22,998 nucleotides of DNA from Caryophanales bacterium UBA4100 (GCA_002383285.1 DFXU01000071.1:1-22998), one strand, 5' to 3'. Shown: positions 14,484-22,976, counted from the stretch's first letter. Notes: a model not told the origin generated them from the letters alone. A program made the numbers and translations.

Positions 14484-15929
14484 ATGTCTACAATCTCTAC
14501 ACCATATGAAACGGTTGTTGGTCTTGAGGTGCATGTTGAATTGCATACGAAGACGAAAATTTTTTGCGGATGTGCAACCTCTTTTGGAGCTCCTCCTAAT
14601 TCGAATACATGCCCAATCTGTCTAGGTCATCCAGGTGTGTTGCCAGTTCTAAACCGTCAAGCGTTTGAATTCGCAATGAAGGCAGCGATGGCTCTGAACT
14701 GTGCAATAGGCTCGGAGAGTAAGTTTGATCGCAAAAACTACTTCTACCCAGACTCTCCAAAAGCTTATCAGATTTCGCAGTTTGATAAACCGGTTGGGGA
14801 GAATGGCTGGATTGATATTGAAGTGAATGGTACAACGAAGCGCATCGGGATTACTCGACTTCATCTTGAGGAGGACGCTGGAAAGCTAACTCATATTGCA
14901 GGTGGGTTCGGCTCTCTCGTTGATTTCAATCGGGTAGGCACTCCGCTTGTAGAGATCGTATCCGAGCCGGATTTGCGCTCACCCGAAGAGGCGTATGCCT
15001 ATTTAGAAAAATTAAAAGCGATTATGCTCTATTGTGATGTGTCAGATGTCAAGATGGAACAGGGCTCATTGCGCTGTGATGCTAATGTCAGTATTCGACC
15101 TATGGGTCAAGAGGAGCTAGGTACACGAACTGAGCTGAAGAATATGAATTCCTTCAAGGGTGTGCAGAAGGGCTTAGAATATGAGGTGTTGCGTCAGATA
15201 GCTGTAGTTGAGAATGGAGGAGTCGTTACTCAAGAGACTCGCCGCTTCGATGAAGCTCAGGGGAAGACAATCACAATGCGGAGTAAGGAAGAGGCGCATG
15301 ATTATCGTTATTTTCCTGATCCAGATTTGATTCTTGTAGAGATTAGTGATGAATGGAAGGAACGAATCAGGTCGAGTATTCCTGAACTTCCTGATGCAAG
15401 GAGGGGCAGATATATATCCGCATATGGCTTGCCCGAATATGATGCACAGGTCATTACTGCATCCAAGAAGCTAGCGGATTTCTTCGATGAGAGCTTACAA
15501 TATACAGCAGATGCGAAATCAGTATCTAATTGGATCATGGGTGATTTGCTTGCATACTTGAACGCGAACAGTCTCGAGCTGTCCGATGTTAAGATAACAG
15601 GTAAGGGTCTTGGCGAGATGATTGGTTTACTTGAGAAGGGCACAATATCGAGTAAGATAGCTAAGACAGTGTTCAAGTCCATGATCGAGACTGGGAAGGC
15701 AGCGCAGACTATCGTTGAAGAGCAAGGACTTGTCCAGATTAGTGATGAGGGAGCCATCCTAACGATTGTTGATCAGGTGCTTGCGAATAATCCTCAATCC
15801 GTAGCTGATTACAGAGCCGGTAAGGACAAGGCGATCGGCTTCTTAGTTGGTCAGATTATGAAAGAAACCAAAGGGAAGGCTAATCCTGGACTGGTCAATA
15901 AATTAATTGCTGATCGGCTTAATAGCTAG
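14484..15929 (+). CDS. gatB: Aspartyl/glutamyl-tRNA amidotransferase subunit B
   Basis: GatB binds the misacylated tRNA, phosphorylates its side-chain carboxylate with ATP and transfers ammonia from GatA. The 481-residue protein has the N-terminal GLEVHVEL, zinc-type cysteines C28, C30, C43 and C46 (FCGC and CPIC), the Mg/ATP site region LHLEEDAGK and the Lys-rich C-terminal YqeY-like tail domain (GKDKAIGFLVGQIMKETKGK then ANP) that recognises tRNA. Length is normal. AAAGGAG lies about 10 bases before the ATG, 33 bases after gatA. It is the last gene of the operon, followed by a hairpin at 15939-15965. Confidence 0.97.
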   Translation: MSTISTPYETVVGLEVHVELHTKTKIFCGCATSFGAPPNSNTCPICLGHPGVLPVLNRQAFEFAMKAAMALNCAIGSESKFDRKNYFYPDSPKAYQISQFDKPVGENGWIDIEVNGTTKRIGITRLHLEEDAGKLTHIAGGFGSLVDFNRVGTPLVEIVSEPDLRSPEEAYAYLEKLKAIMLYCDVSDVKMEQGSLRCDANVSIRPMGQEELGTRTELKNMNSFKGVQKGLEYEVLRQIAVVENGGVVTQETRRFDEAQGKTITMRSKEEAHDYRYFPDPDLILVEISDEWKERIRSSIPELPDARRGRYISAYGLPEYDAQVITASKKLADFFDESLQYTADAKSVSNWIMGDLLAYLNANSLELSDVKITGKGLGEMIGLLEKGTISSKIAKTVFKSMIETGKAAQTIVEEQGLVQISDEGAILTIVDQVLANNPQSVADYRAGKDKAIGFLVGQIMKETKGKANPGLVNKLIADRLNS

Positions 15930-15938
15930 ATGATTAGG

Positions 15939-15965
15939 ATGGTGTGTTCCCTTGGAGCACACCAT
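15939..15965 (+). terminator. Long hairpin after gatB, without a T-tract
   Basis: ATGGTGTGTTCC (15939-15950) pairs with GGAGCACACCAT (15954-15965) around CTT, a 12-bp stem with one G-U pair. The bases after it (TCTACTATGC) are not T-rich. It is very stable and well placed for a 3' end, but may protect the mRNA end or pause transcription more than terminate it. Confidence 0.6.
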
Positions 15966-16002
15966 TCTACTATGCTAATAACGACAAACCATTGGAGTGA
16001 TA

Positions 16003-16617
16003 ATGATGATGTTTTATAGGAGAGAGAGCTTTAAGCAATTTTTACAGAGATATCCCATTATATCCCTGATCATCGCCTCTAATGTGGCTGTATTCTTGTA
16101 TATGGGGCTTGTGAATGGGATCTGGGGGTCAACACCATTGGTAATTAAAGGGGGTATCTTACCCAGTGAGTTTATTGATGGCGAATATTGGCGGTTTGTT
16201 ACCTATGCATTCCTACATGATGGATTAACACATCTTATAATGAATATGTTCTTTCTTATTATTATCGCTCCACCACTAGAGGTCATGATCGGTAAGCTCC
16301 GGATGCTATTCCTATTTGGATTCACTATTCTGTCGACATCATTCATTGTATCAATAGGTTCGCAGGCTGGGGTGGGGGCATCTGGCTTTACTTATGGTAT
16401 TCTAGGATTGTACATTTATATCGTAGTATTTCGTAAGGGCTTCTTGGATGTGAATTCGAGGAAAATCGTACTGATTTGGACCATAATTGGGTGGGTTAGT
16501 ACTTTGTTAATTCCTGGTATTAGTGTTCTTGGCCACTTTGGGGGTTTTGTTGGCGGATTCATATTCGGAATGCTTGCTATTAGGCGGAATACTCTAAAAC
16601 ATTGGTCTTCTATTTAG
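16003..16617 (+). CDS. Rhomboid family intramembrane serine protease
   Basis: This ~204-residue six-helix membrane protein should cleave transmembrane substrates within the bilayer. The catalytic dyad is visible: Ser in GVGASGFTYG (residue 127 from this start) and His in LGHFGGFVGG (178). The upstream HDGLTHLIMNMFFL supplies the conserved H-x(3)-N oxyanion residues. The short cytoplasmic N-terminus (FYRRESFKQFLQRYP) precedes helix 1. Three ATG codons in a row (16003, 16006, 16009) follow GGAG (15994-15997); any could be the start, and 16006 has the best spacing. Substrates are unknown. The mgtC-type gene follows after 28 bases on the same strand. Confidence 0.9.
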   Translation: MMMFYRRESFKQFLQRYPIISLIIASNVAVFLYMGLVNGIWGSTPLVIKGGILPSEFIDGEYWRFVTYAFLHDGLTHLIMNMFFLIIIAPPLEVMIGKLRMLFLFGFTILSTSFIVSIGSQAGVGASGFTYGILGLYIYIVVFRKGFLDVNSRKIVLIWTIIGWVSTLLIPGISVLGHFGGFVGGFIFGMLAIRRNTLKHWSSI

Positions 16618-16645
16618 AATAATCATATGATGTGAGGTAATTGGT

Positions 16646-17344
16646 ATGAATAGTCCATGGGAAATAGATCAAATTGAGATGGTCTTGCGATTAGGATTAG
16701 CAACGGGTCTTGGTGGGATAATTGGTCTAGAACGTGAAATTAGTAGCCGCGCAGCTGGACTTCGTACGAATATTCTCGTTTGTGTGGGGTCAGCACTAGT
16801 CATGCTGTTGTCTATGTACGGCTTTGCGGATTATGCCAATGAGGTCAATGTACGGTTAGATCCTGCTCGTCTTGCTGCCCAGGTTATTAGTGGTATCGGA
16901 TTTCTGGGTGCGGGAGTTATACTGTTCAATGGCTACTCCGTTACTGGTCTAACAACGGCTGCAACCTTATGGGTAGTCGCGGGTATAGGACTGGCGTCAG
17001 GTGCTGGCTTCTACTATCCTGCAATTGGAACAACATTAATAGTGCTCTTCAGCTTACTTATACTAAATAAGGTTGAGAATAAATGGCTAAAACCGAAAAG
17101 CATACATTCGATTCGGATTAATAGTTTAGATCGTCCAGGCAGGCTTGGTGAAATATCTGGATTACTCCAAGCTCGCAAAATTGCTGTTAAACGAATTAGT
17201 GTGGAAGAGCAGAAGACGAATGAAGATTACACACCACCAAGAGTAATCATTACGATAACCATTCATTTACAGAGTAAATTTCTAGTCTCAATTATCGAAG
17301 ATCTCCGGAAAATTGAAGGTGTATCAGATATTGTAGTGGAATAG
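16646..17344 (+). CDS. MgtC/SapB family membrane protein with C-terminal ACT-like domain
   Basis: The 232-residue protein has four to five membrane segments in its first 145 residues with the MgtC/SapB signatures: LGGIIGLEREISSRAAGLRT, then ISGIGFLGAGVILF and VTGLTTAATLWVVAGIGLA. A soluble C-terminal domain (about 150-232, IRINSLDRPGRLGEISGLLQ then a second beta-alpha-beta unit) looks like an ACT-type regulatory fold, as in B. subtilis YhiD and longer MgtC proteins. MgtC relatives are tied to Mg limitation, membrane ATPase control and virulence, but the molecular role of this subfamily is not settled. TGAGGTAATT lies before the ATG. No magnesium riboswitch is visible in the short gap upstream. 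Confidence 0.9.
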   Translation: MNSPWEIDQIEMVLRLGLATGLGGIIGLEREISSRAAGLRTNILVCVGSALVMLLSMYGFADYANEVNVRLDPARLAAQVISGIGFLGAGVILFNGYSVTGLTTAATLWVVAGIGLASGAGFYYPAIGTTLIVLFSLLILNKVENKWLKPKSIHSIRINSLDRPGRLGEISGLLQARKIAVKRISVEEQKTNEDYTPPRVIITITIHLQSKFLVSIIEDLRKIEGVSDIVVE

Positions 17345-17389
17345 CTCTGTTGTCAATAAACTGAGAGTGTTTCAGAAAGGAGTAGCTTG

Positions 17390-17830
17390 ATGTATGTGAG
17401 AAGACGAGCGCAAGCACTTATCATCGAAGAAGGTCGAGTTCTTCTCGCCCATCACTTTGATCTGACTATACAAAAAGCATATTGGTGTATGCCAGGTGGA
17501 GGAGTAGAGGCAGGAGAAACACCGGAGCAGGCTGCAATTAGAGAGCTTAAGGAAGAGACGAATTTGGATATTAGACTAATACGTAAAATTGGTGAGCTTT
17601 CACTCCCTAGGGTTACCCAAGGTTATATGACGGGAGTTACCTACTTAGCAGAAGTCATTGGTGGAGATATGTCGTTAGGTCATGACCCAGAGCAAGTAAG
17701 CTGGGAGGATAAATTTTTGCGGGATGTACAGTGGCTGCCTATTGATGAGCTCTTATTCCATCAAATTCAATCCATTCTCCGTCTTGAGACTGAGAACAAT
17801 CTATCCCTAAGTCCGTATGTTTTGCTTTAA
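17390..17830 (+). CDS. Nudix hydrolase
   Basis: The 146-residue protein carries a full Nudix box (G37 to L59): GGGVEAGETPEQAAIRELKE then ETNL, fitting G-x5-E-x7-REU-x-EE-x-G-U except that the penultimate Gly is Asn (N58). Glu residues E52, E55 and E56 bind the Mg/Mn ions. It hydrolyses a nucleoside diphosphate linked to some other moiety; the substrate is not predictable. I chose ATG 17390 (GAAAGGAG 7 bases upstream) over the TTG just before it. It lies 45 bases after the mgtC-type gene in the same orientation and is probably cotranscribed by readthrough. Confidence 0.9.
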   Translation: MYVRRRAQALIIEEGRVLLAHHFDLTIQKAYWCMPGGGVEAGETPEQAAIRELKEETNLDIRLIRKIGELSLPRVTQGYMTGVTYLAEVIGGDMSLGHDPEQVSWEDKFLRDVQWLPIDELLFHQIQSILRLETENNLSLSPYVLL

Positions 17831-17894
17831 TGTCCATGTATGATAGGGATATATTAAAGACACGATATACACTGTAGAGAAGAGGATGAGGAAT

Positions 17895-19133
17895 ATGATT
17901 AAGGTAGGGAAATACACAGCTGCTCTTATACTTGTAATTGTCGGAAGCTTATTACTATTAGATCTAACAACGAATATGGATGTGACAGATGAGCTAATTA
18001 AATGGTGGCCTGCGGTCATAATTATGCTTGGTATAGAGTATTTATTACTTAGCTCGATTTACCGTGGTCCAGATCACAAGTTAGGCTTTGCGGTAGGAAG
18101 TTTGATTCTATCTCTAGTTCTATCTATTGCCGTTATTGGTTATACGTCCTTCCCGAATATGAGCTTCTTCAATTCCATTAATATTGGGAATATCGCTTTC
18201 TCGGATAAGAATGGTAAATCATATGACAAGGGTACAACAGAAATTCCTATGCTTAATAAGTATGATAAAGTGTATGTCCATAATCCTAACGGTGAGATTG
18301 AGATTATAACAGGAGACATAGAGGATATTGAAATTGCAACTACATTATATGTGTCTAGGATGAAAAGTGATGAGGCAGATGAGATTGCAGAAGCATCAAG
18401 TGTTGAATACAAGGATAATGGGGACACATTAGAAATTGAAGCAAACGGTAAAGAATATAGATTATTCGGTATTAAGCAAAAGCCGAGAATGGATATGATT
18501 ATTACAGTACCTGCGGGAAAAGAAGTGGATTATGAAATTGATATGACCAACGGTAAGCTAGTTGCCAAGGATATTGCTGTTAAAGAAATCTTTGAAATAA
18601 AAACAACAAATGGCGGTATTACTATAAGTGATATTCAAGGAAAGGTATTTGCTCATACAACAAATGGCGCGATGCTCATAGAGAACATCCAAGGAAGCAT
18701 CGAGCTGGATACGACGAATGGTACGATAACAGCAAATAATGTTGATGGAGATATGTTCGCAAATACGACGAATGGTAAAATTATAGCTACTCAGATATCC
18801 GGTAAGGTTGAGGCAGATACAACGAATGGGTCAATAACACTAACGGATGTATATGAGGACGTTGTTGCAGATACGACGAATGGAGGAATTGTAGTTAGAA
18901 GTGTCACGTTAGGTGGCGATTGGGAGCTGGATACAACGAATGGAGCTATTAAAATCTATTTGCCTGAGCTTGCTAATTTTGAGATTGAAGGCGATGCAGC
19001 GAGTTACACAACAGTTCATTCGGACTTTCCATTGAGTATTTCCAAAGGGGAAGTTAGTGGACGTGTAGGTACTGGCGAGCATGAGATCAACATTAATACG
19101 AATAGTGAGTTAGGCATTTATAAGAATCATTAG
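17895..19133 (+). CDS. DUF4097-type beta-repeat protein with N-terminal membrane region (LiaF-like)
   Basis: The 412-residue protein starts with a LiaI/LiaF-like membrane region of about three segments (7-24, 38-54, 65-85) and continues as an extended beta-solenoid of the DUF4097 type. Eight copies of a T/M-T-N-G motif occur at residues 218, 238, 256, 274, 292, 310, 328 and 348 (start of TNG), with spacings of 20, 18, 18, 18, 18, 18 and 20, so each turn is 18 residues. DUF4097 proteins are putative adhesins or envelope-stress sensors; LiaF is an inhibitor of a cell-wall-stress histidine kinase. No kinase or regulator lies nearby. ATG 17895 has AGAGG 9 bases upstream; the ATG at 17886 abuts that site and is less likely. 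Confidence 0.82.
   Translation: MIKVGKYTAALILVIVGSLLLLDLTTNMDVTDELIKWWPAVIIMLGIEYLLLSSIYRGPDHKLGFAVGSLILSLVLSIAVIGYTSFPNMSFFNSINIGNIAFSDKNGKSYDKGTTEIPMLNKYDKVYVHNPNGEIEIITGDIEDIEIATTLYVSRMKSDEADEIAEASSVEYKDNGDTLEIEANGKEYRLFGIKQKPRMDMIITVPAGKEVDYEIDMTNGKLVAKDIAVKEIFEIKTTNGGITISDIQGKVFAHTTNGAMLIENIQGSIELDTTNGTITANNVDGDMFANTTNGKIIATQISGKVEADTTNGSITLTDVYEDVVADTTNGGIVVRSVTLGGDWELDTTNGAIKIYLPELANFEIEGDAASYTTVHSDFPLSISKGEVSGRVGTGEHEININTNSELGIYKNH
18546..18944 (+). repeat. In-frame 54-bp repeats coding for TTNG solenoid turns
   Basis: Eight units, most exactly 54 bases apart, share the core ACA/ACG-ACG/ACA-AAT-GG inside the DUF4097 gene. Codon choice varies between copies (acaacaaatgg, acgacgaatgg, acaacgaatgg), so these are maintained as protein repeats and are not a recent DNA amplification. 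They are not direct repeats of the CRISPR kind. Confidence 0.85.
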
Positions 19134-19154
19134 CTGTGATCGTGATGTAATGCA

Positions 19155-19184
19155 TTGACAAATGAAAATTGCAAGACGTACAAT
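19155..19184 (+). promoter_or_regulatory. Sigma-A-type promoter of perR
   Basis: Consensus TTGACA (19155-19160) and TACAAT (19179-19184) are 18 bases apart, about 70 bases before the chosen perR start. I looked for a PerR box (TTATAATNATTATAA) over this region and saw none, so autoregulation is not evident here. Confidence 0.62.
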
Positions 19185-19255
19185 AAAAGAGCTAGAGCAA
19201 ATAGATGCTAACATTTGAACTAGCTCTATACGTATTCAGAGAGGTTGGAGGCTGT

Positions 19256-19690
19256 ATGCCATCTCGTATTGAGCAAGCAATGGAAAAGTTGAAATTCACG
19301 GGTGTACGGATGACACCTCAGCGTTATGCCATTCTGGCCTATTTAATTGACACTACAAATCATCCAACAGCCGATGACATCTATAAGGAGATTGAGAAAC
19401 GATTTCCTACTATGAGTGTCGCAACTGTATATAATAACCTCAAAGTCTTTATTGATTCCGGATTAGTTAAAGAGATGAAATTTGGAGATGCTTCGAGTAG
19501 GTACGATGCGGATATTTCCGATCACTACCATGCGATCTGTAATTCATGTGGAATTATTGTCGATTTCGAGTTTCCACCAATCGAAGGTGTTGAGGAGGTT
19601 GCTATTCAAGCAACCGGTTTTAACATTCATGGACATCGGCTAGAGGTCCATGGACTATGTCCACAATGTAGTCACACAATGACACACTAA
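19256..19690 (+). CDS. perR: Peroxide-sensing repressor PerR (Fur family)
   Basis: PerR is a cytoplasmic dimeric repressor of peroxide-defence genes that loses DNA binding when peroxide oxidises His residues through bound Fe. The 144-residue protein shows the winged-helix part (GVRMTPQRYAILAYL then MSVATVYNNLKVF) and both zinc CxxC pairs: C95/C98 (CNSC) and C135/C138 (CPQC). The regulatory-metal ligands are H36, D84, H90, H92 and D103, each one residue before those of B. subtilis PerR (H37, D85, H91, H93, D104). The Asp at 103, where Fur has Glu, is the PerR signature. ATG 19256 follows TTGGAGG; the in-frame ATG at 19205 has no site. Neighbours ygzB and ygxA match the B. subtilis locus. Confidence 0.95.
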   Translation: MPSRIEQAMEKLKFTGVRMTPQRYAILAYLIDTTNHPTADDIYKEIEKRFPTMSVATVYNNLKVFIDSGLVKEMKFGDASSRYDADISDHYHAICNSCGIIVDFEFPPIEGVEEVAIQATGFNIHGHRLEVHGLCPQCSHTMTH

Positions 19691-19740
19691 TCATTGATGG
19701 ATAATATTGGGAGTGAATAGATCGAATAATATAGTATAAT

Positions 19741-19786
19741 AAGACGTGATTGAATGCGACAGCATTCAGCACGTCTTATTAATTTT
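19741..19786 (+). terminator. Two-part hairpin after perR
   Basis: AAGACGTG (19741-19748) pairs with CACGTCTT (19770-19777) and, inside it, TGAATGC (19751-19757) pairs with GCATTCA (19762-19768) around GACA. A partly T-rich tail follows (ATTAATTTTT). It ends the perR transcript 50 bases after the stop. A TATAAT directly before it (19735-19740) has no good -35, so a promoter there is doubtful. Confidence 0.8.
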
Positions 19787-19810
19787 TGTGAGGAGAGGGA
19801 TGAATAATCA

Positions 19811-21565
19811 TTGGAGAACCAGCTGAATCCGAGAAAGAATATTCATAGAAGCAGACGGCTACTTTGGTCCTTCTTGGTTATTATTCTAGCAGTAACATTG
19901 ATAGGTTCATGGATGTTCTACGAGCAGTGGTTAGAGAATCTGCCTAGCACAGAGAGAGTTGAGTTGGATTTCAACGGCAATCCTAAGCCTATATTCTTGA
20001 ATGGGAATCAATTGGATACTCCTGCCGCGGGTACTGGTGAGGAGTTAATGCTCCCGCTTGATGTCATACAGCAATATATGGACTCTAATGCCTATTATGA
20101 GGAGCAAACGCAATCCTTTATTATTACGACCACCGATAAAGTTATTCGATTTCAGACGGAGCAGTTAACTGCATGGGTGAATGAAAAGCCTTTTTCCTTA
20201 AAAATACCTGTACAGAAAATTGAAGAGATAATTTATATTCCTGTTGACGTCTTACAGTCCTATTATCAATTTGAATGGCGCGAGGATACGGTTACGGGAG
20301 CTGTCTTCCTATTGTTAGATGGGGATGTTATTCAGAATGGTAAAATTAAGGGTGACACTGGAGAGCCAGAGCTTGCTATACATCTAAGAACCGAACCTTC
20401 GTTTAAGGCTCCTATTGCTGCTGATCTTAGAGCAGGTGATTCTGTTATCATCTTATCAGAGCAATCGGATTGGTATCACATACAGCTCTTGAATGGATGG
20501 AAGGGCTTTATAGTTAAACAGAATTTAGTGTTGAATGGTGTTGAGGTTATCCAGTACGAACCCAATAACCCTGTAACTAATATTCCGTGGAAACCATTAG
20601 GTGGGAAGATCAATCTGACCTGGGAAGCCATATATAATAAGAATCCAAACTTCAATTCCTTTGGTAATATGCCTGGATTGAATGTGATTAGTCCAACATG
20701 GTTTGCAATTGATGATGATGAAGGTAATCTAAGTAATAAGGCAACCAAGCCATTTGTATCCTGGGCGCATAGTAAGGGCTATCAAGTATGGGCGTTGTTT
20801 AGTAATGATTTTGATCCAGATCGAACCAGTAAGGTGCTTGCAAATTACGAAACTCGGCTTCATATGATCCGTCAATTACTAAGCTATGCAAAGCTATATA
20901 ATCTTCAGGGTATAAACATTGATTTTGAGAATGTTTATTTGAAAGACAAGGGAAAGCTAACGCAATTTGTTCGTGAGCTAACGCCTTACCTGCATGAGCA
21001 GAAGCTAGTTGTTTCCATTGATGTTACGATACGTGGCGGGAGTGAGATGTGGTCGTTATTTGCCGATCGAGAGGAGCTGGGTAAGACCGTAGATTATATG
21101 ATGGTCATGACTTATGACGAACATTGGGCTTCTAGTCCTGTAGCGGGCTCTGTCGCCTCCCTGCCTTGGACAGAGGCGGGTATCGTAGACATCATGCGGG
21201 AAGATAAAGTACCTGCTCATAAATTGTTGTTAGGAGTTCCTTATTATACCCGTATCTGGTCAGAGCAATACGTAGATAACAAGAAAAAAACAACCTCCAA
21301 GGCCGTAGGCATGGAAGCAGTTGATAAGATTATTAATGATAAGAAGCTGACACCAATTTTCGATAAAGCGGTAGGTCAAGATTATGTGGAGTATATGGAA
21401 GGCGATGTGTTGAATAAAATTTGGATTGAGAATGAGAAATCAATGAGAGCACGGATAGATATTGTAAAAAAATATGATCTTGCTGGAGTTGCTTCTTGGG
21501 CAAGAGTATTCGGTAATGCTGAAACTTGGAATACGATTAAGGATGCCTTAGAGAAAATGCCTTAA
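19811..21565 (+). CDS. Membrane-anchored GH18-type glycosidase with SH3 and copper-amine-oxidase-N-like domains
   Basis: This 584-residue protein has a basic N-terminus and one membrane anchor (about 18-36), so it works outside the membrane. Domains in order: a Cu-amine-oxidase-N-like domain common in Paenibacillus envelope proteins (about 60-170), a bacterial SH3 domain (ELAIHLRTEP to VKQNLV, about 187-240) and a GH18 barrel (about 265-580). The GH18 catalytic motif reads LQGINIDFEN, with D371 and proton donor E373; MVMTYDEH (431-438) is the conserved beta-6 strand. The barrel resembles the YaaH/YdhD/YvbX group linked to spore or cell-wall glycans. TTG 19811 follows GGAGAGGG by about 11 bases; the nearby ATG 19801 is out of frame and stops soon. 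Target glycan is unknown. Confidence 0.88.
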   Translation: MENQLNPRKNIHRSRRLLWSFLVIILAVTLIGSWMFYEQWLENLPSTERVELDFNGNPKPIFLNGNQLDTPAAGTGEELMLPLDVIQQYMDSNAYYEEQTQSFIITTTDKVIRFQTEQLTAWVNEKPFSLKIPVQKIEEIIYIPVDVLQSYYQFEWREDTVTGAVFLLLDGDVIQNGKIKGDTGEPELAIHLRTEPSFKAPIAADLRAGDSVIILSEQSDWYHIQLLNGWKGFIVKQNLVLNGVEVIQYEPNNPVTNIPWKPLGGKINLTWEAIYNKNPNFNSFGNMPGLNVISPTWFAIDDDEGNLSNKATKPFVSWAHSKGYQVWALFSNDFDPDRTSKVLANYETRLHMIRQLLSYAKLYNLQGINIDFENVYLKDKGKLTQFVRELTPYLHEQKLVVSIDVTIRGGSEMWSLFADREELGKTVDYMMVMTYDEHWASSPVAGSVASLPWTEAGIVDIMREDKVPAHKLLLGVPYYTRIWSEQYVDNKKKTTSKAVGMEAVDKIINDKKLTPIFDKAVGQDYVEYMEGDVLNKIWIENEKSMRARIDIVKKYDLAGVASWARVFGNAETWNTIKDALEKMP

Positions 21566-21580
21566 TGAATTTGTTGTTTG

Positions 21581-21952
21581 TTAAGAATGTTTGGAATTAT
21601 GCTCCTCGGCCCGTTCTTCAGTTTGCTTAGCCGCATAGGATGGGTCAAGAGTGAGTATAGATTTGCAGAACATACAACGGTCTGTCTTGCCTAGAACCTT
21701 CGTTTGTCTATCGCATTCTGGACATTGGATGACAATGGCGCTTGTCGAGAGAACCCCCGCCCAGAAATAGATCGCCATACTTCCTAACATAGTGATCAAT
21801 CCAAGGATCAAGAAAATTGCTGCAATCCATTGCGCCTTCTGCCCCCAAAACACAATTCCTGCCGTCCCTAAAATCATTACACCCATCCCCACCATTGTAA
21901 GGACTAAACCCCATAACCGAAACTCATTCACTTTGCTTGATTTAAATCGCAT
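21581..21952 (-). CDS. ygzB: YgzB-like membrane zinc-ribbon protein (DUF2614)
   Basis: This 123-residue protein has two membrane segments (about 13-33 and 42-66) and a C-terminal zinc ribbon with C77/C80 (CPEC) and C93/C96 (CMFC), followed by a charged tail. The YFWAGVLSTSA segment and the TKVLGKTDRCMFCKSILTLD segment closely resemble B. subtilis YgzB (117 aa), which sits between perR and ygxA. Function is unknown. I chose ATG 21950-21952 with AGAGGAG about 8 bases upstream; a longer frame to 22063 would run into the divergent ygxA start region and is unsupported. It converges on the GH18-type gene with 15 bases between the stops. Confidence 0.9.
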   Translation of the reverse strand: MRFKSSKVNEFRLWGLVLTMVGMGVMILGTAGIVFWGQKAQWIAAIFLILGLITMLGSMAIYFWAGVLSTSAIVIQCPECDRQTKVLGKTDRCMFCKSILTLDPSYAAKQTEERAEEHNSKHS

Positions 21953-22061
21953 GTTACATCTCCTCTTTTCTAAGTACAACAGATAGTCTCTGGCAGGATT
22001 TCTTGCTCTCATGTAGAAAAATAAGAGAGTAACTCGATAATTGTATTCTCTGGAGGATGTC

Positions 22062-22943
22062 ATGAATTATTTATCCCAATTTATTAAAGAGAAATATGCC
22101 GATGATCCATCAGTCAGAAGTGTTCTTGTTGTACATACAGCTAGTCCATTCTCACCATTGATTGACGGCTTTAATTATCTCTGTCTTGTTGTCACAGATG
22201 ATGAGGAACAAGCTGATCCTATCTTTCATTATATTAAAGAAGATACGTCGATACAAGAACGACGAATTCACGCTTCTGGTTTGGAGCAGTGGATTGTGTT
22301 TGGAGAGAACCGTAGTATAATTCAGTGGATCTTGCAAGGAGAAATTTGCATAGATCGTGTTGGTTATCTAGAAGGAGTAAGACACCGTCTACTTGAATTC
22401 CCTACTGAAATGAGACAGCAGAAGCTGTTTATTGAATTCACGTTGTTCCTTCGTAATTATTTGCAAGCTAAGCAATATAACAAAGAAAACCATCTGCTTG
22501 ATGCATATACAAGCATTCTTGAAGCACTTCTTCATTGGGCTAGAATATCAATAATTGAAACTGGTACTCATCCAGAGATGACTGTGTGGCGACAGCTTCG
22601 CAAAATTAATCCTGGTATTCACAAGCTATATGAGGAATTAACATTGAGTGGAGAGACTTTGGAGCAACGTGTACAGCTAGTTATTCTAGCTTGCGAGTTT
22701 AATGTAACCTCAAGAATGGCTGATTGTTGTTCCATTCTAATTAAAGTAATAGAAAGTCGCGCAGAATCCTACAGTCCTTCTGAACTTATGAAGCATCCCG
22801 ACTTGAATCAATTGAACGTTGATATGGCTTTGGTACTTAAGAAACTCGTTCTACGAGGATTAATTCGTGAAACGGTGGTTCTTGTTAATGATAGTTTAAA
22901 ATTAGATGCGCTAGAAGTAAGATATTCCTCTATATCAAATTAG
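22062..22943 (+). CDS. ygxA: YgxA-like nucleotidyltransferase-like protein
   Basis: This 293-residue protein matches the YgxA family by length, N-terminal pattern (a VRSVLVVH strand then a D-x-F-N-Y-L strand, LIDGFNYLCLVVTDDEE) and helical C-terminal half with a winged-helix-like end (VLKKLVLRGLIRETVVLV). The family is named nucleotidyltransferase-like, but the classical GS-x(10)-DxD catalytic motif is not seen; only D and N of DGFN are present, so enzymatic activity is uncertain. ATG 22062 has TGGAGG 5 bases upstream; a TTG at 22041 is in frame but without a site. It is divergent from ygzB, with 109 bases between. In B. subtilis this gene directly precedes rRNA operon rrnD. Confidence 0.85.
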   Translation: MNYLSQFIKEKYADDPSVRSVLVVHTASPFSPLIDGFNYLCLVVTDDEEQADPIFHYIKEDTSIQERRIHASGLEQWIVFGENRSIIQWILQGEICIDRVGYLEGVRHRLLEFPTEMRQQKLFIEFTLFLRNYLQAKQYNKENHLLDAYTSILEALLHWARISIIETGTHPEMTVWRQLRKINPGIHKLYEELTLSGETLEQRVQLVILACEFNVTSRMADCCSILIKVIESRAESYSPSELMKHPDLNQLNVDMALVLKKLVLRGLIRETVVLVNDSLKLDALEVRYSSISN

Positions 22944-22976
22944 AATAGTACGGAAAAATCTTGTAGGTAGATTGGC

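Noticed and set aside
15308..15757. 149-codon open frame on the - strand inside gatB
   Set aside because: It is the antisense shadow of gatB, has no ribosome binding site and its product has no recognisable pattern.
18546..18944. Regularly spaced repeats that could suggest a CRISPR array
   Set aside because: The repeats are in frame, vary at synonymous positions and encode TTNG turns of a protein; no unique spacers of CRISPR length.
19717..19741. AT-rich AATAATATAGTATAATAA resembling a PerR/Fur box downstream of perR
   Set aside because: Aligned to TTATAATNATTATAA on either strand it mismatches at most positions of one arm, and it lies after perR at the terminator, not in a perR promoter.
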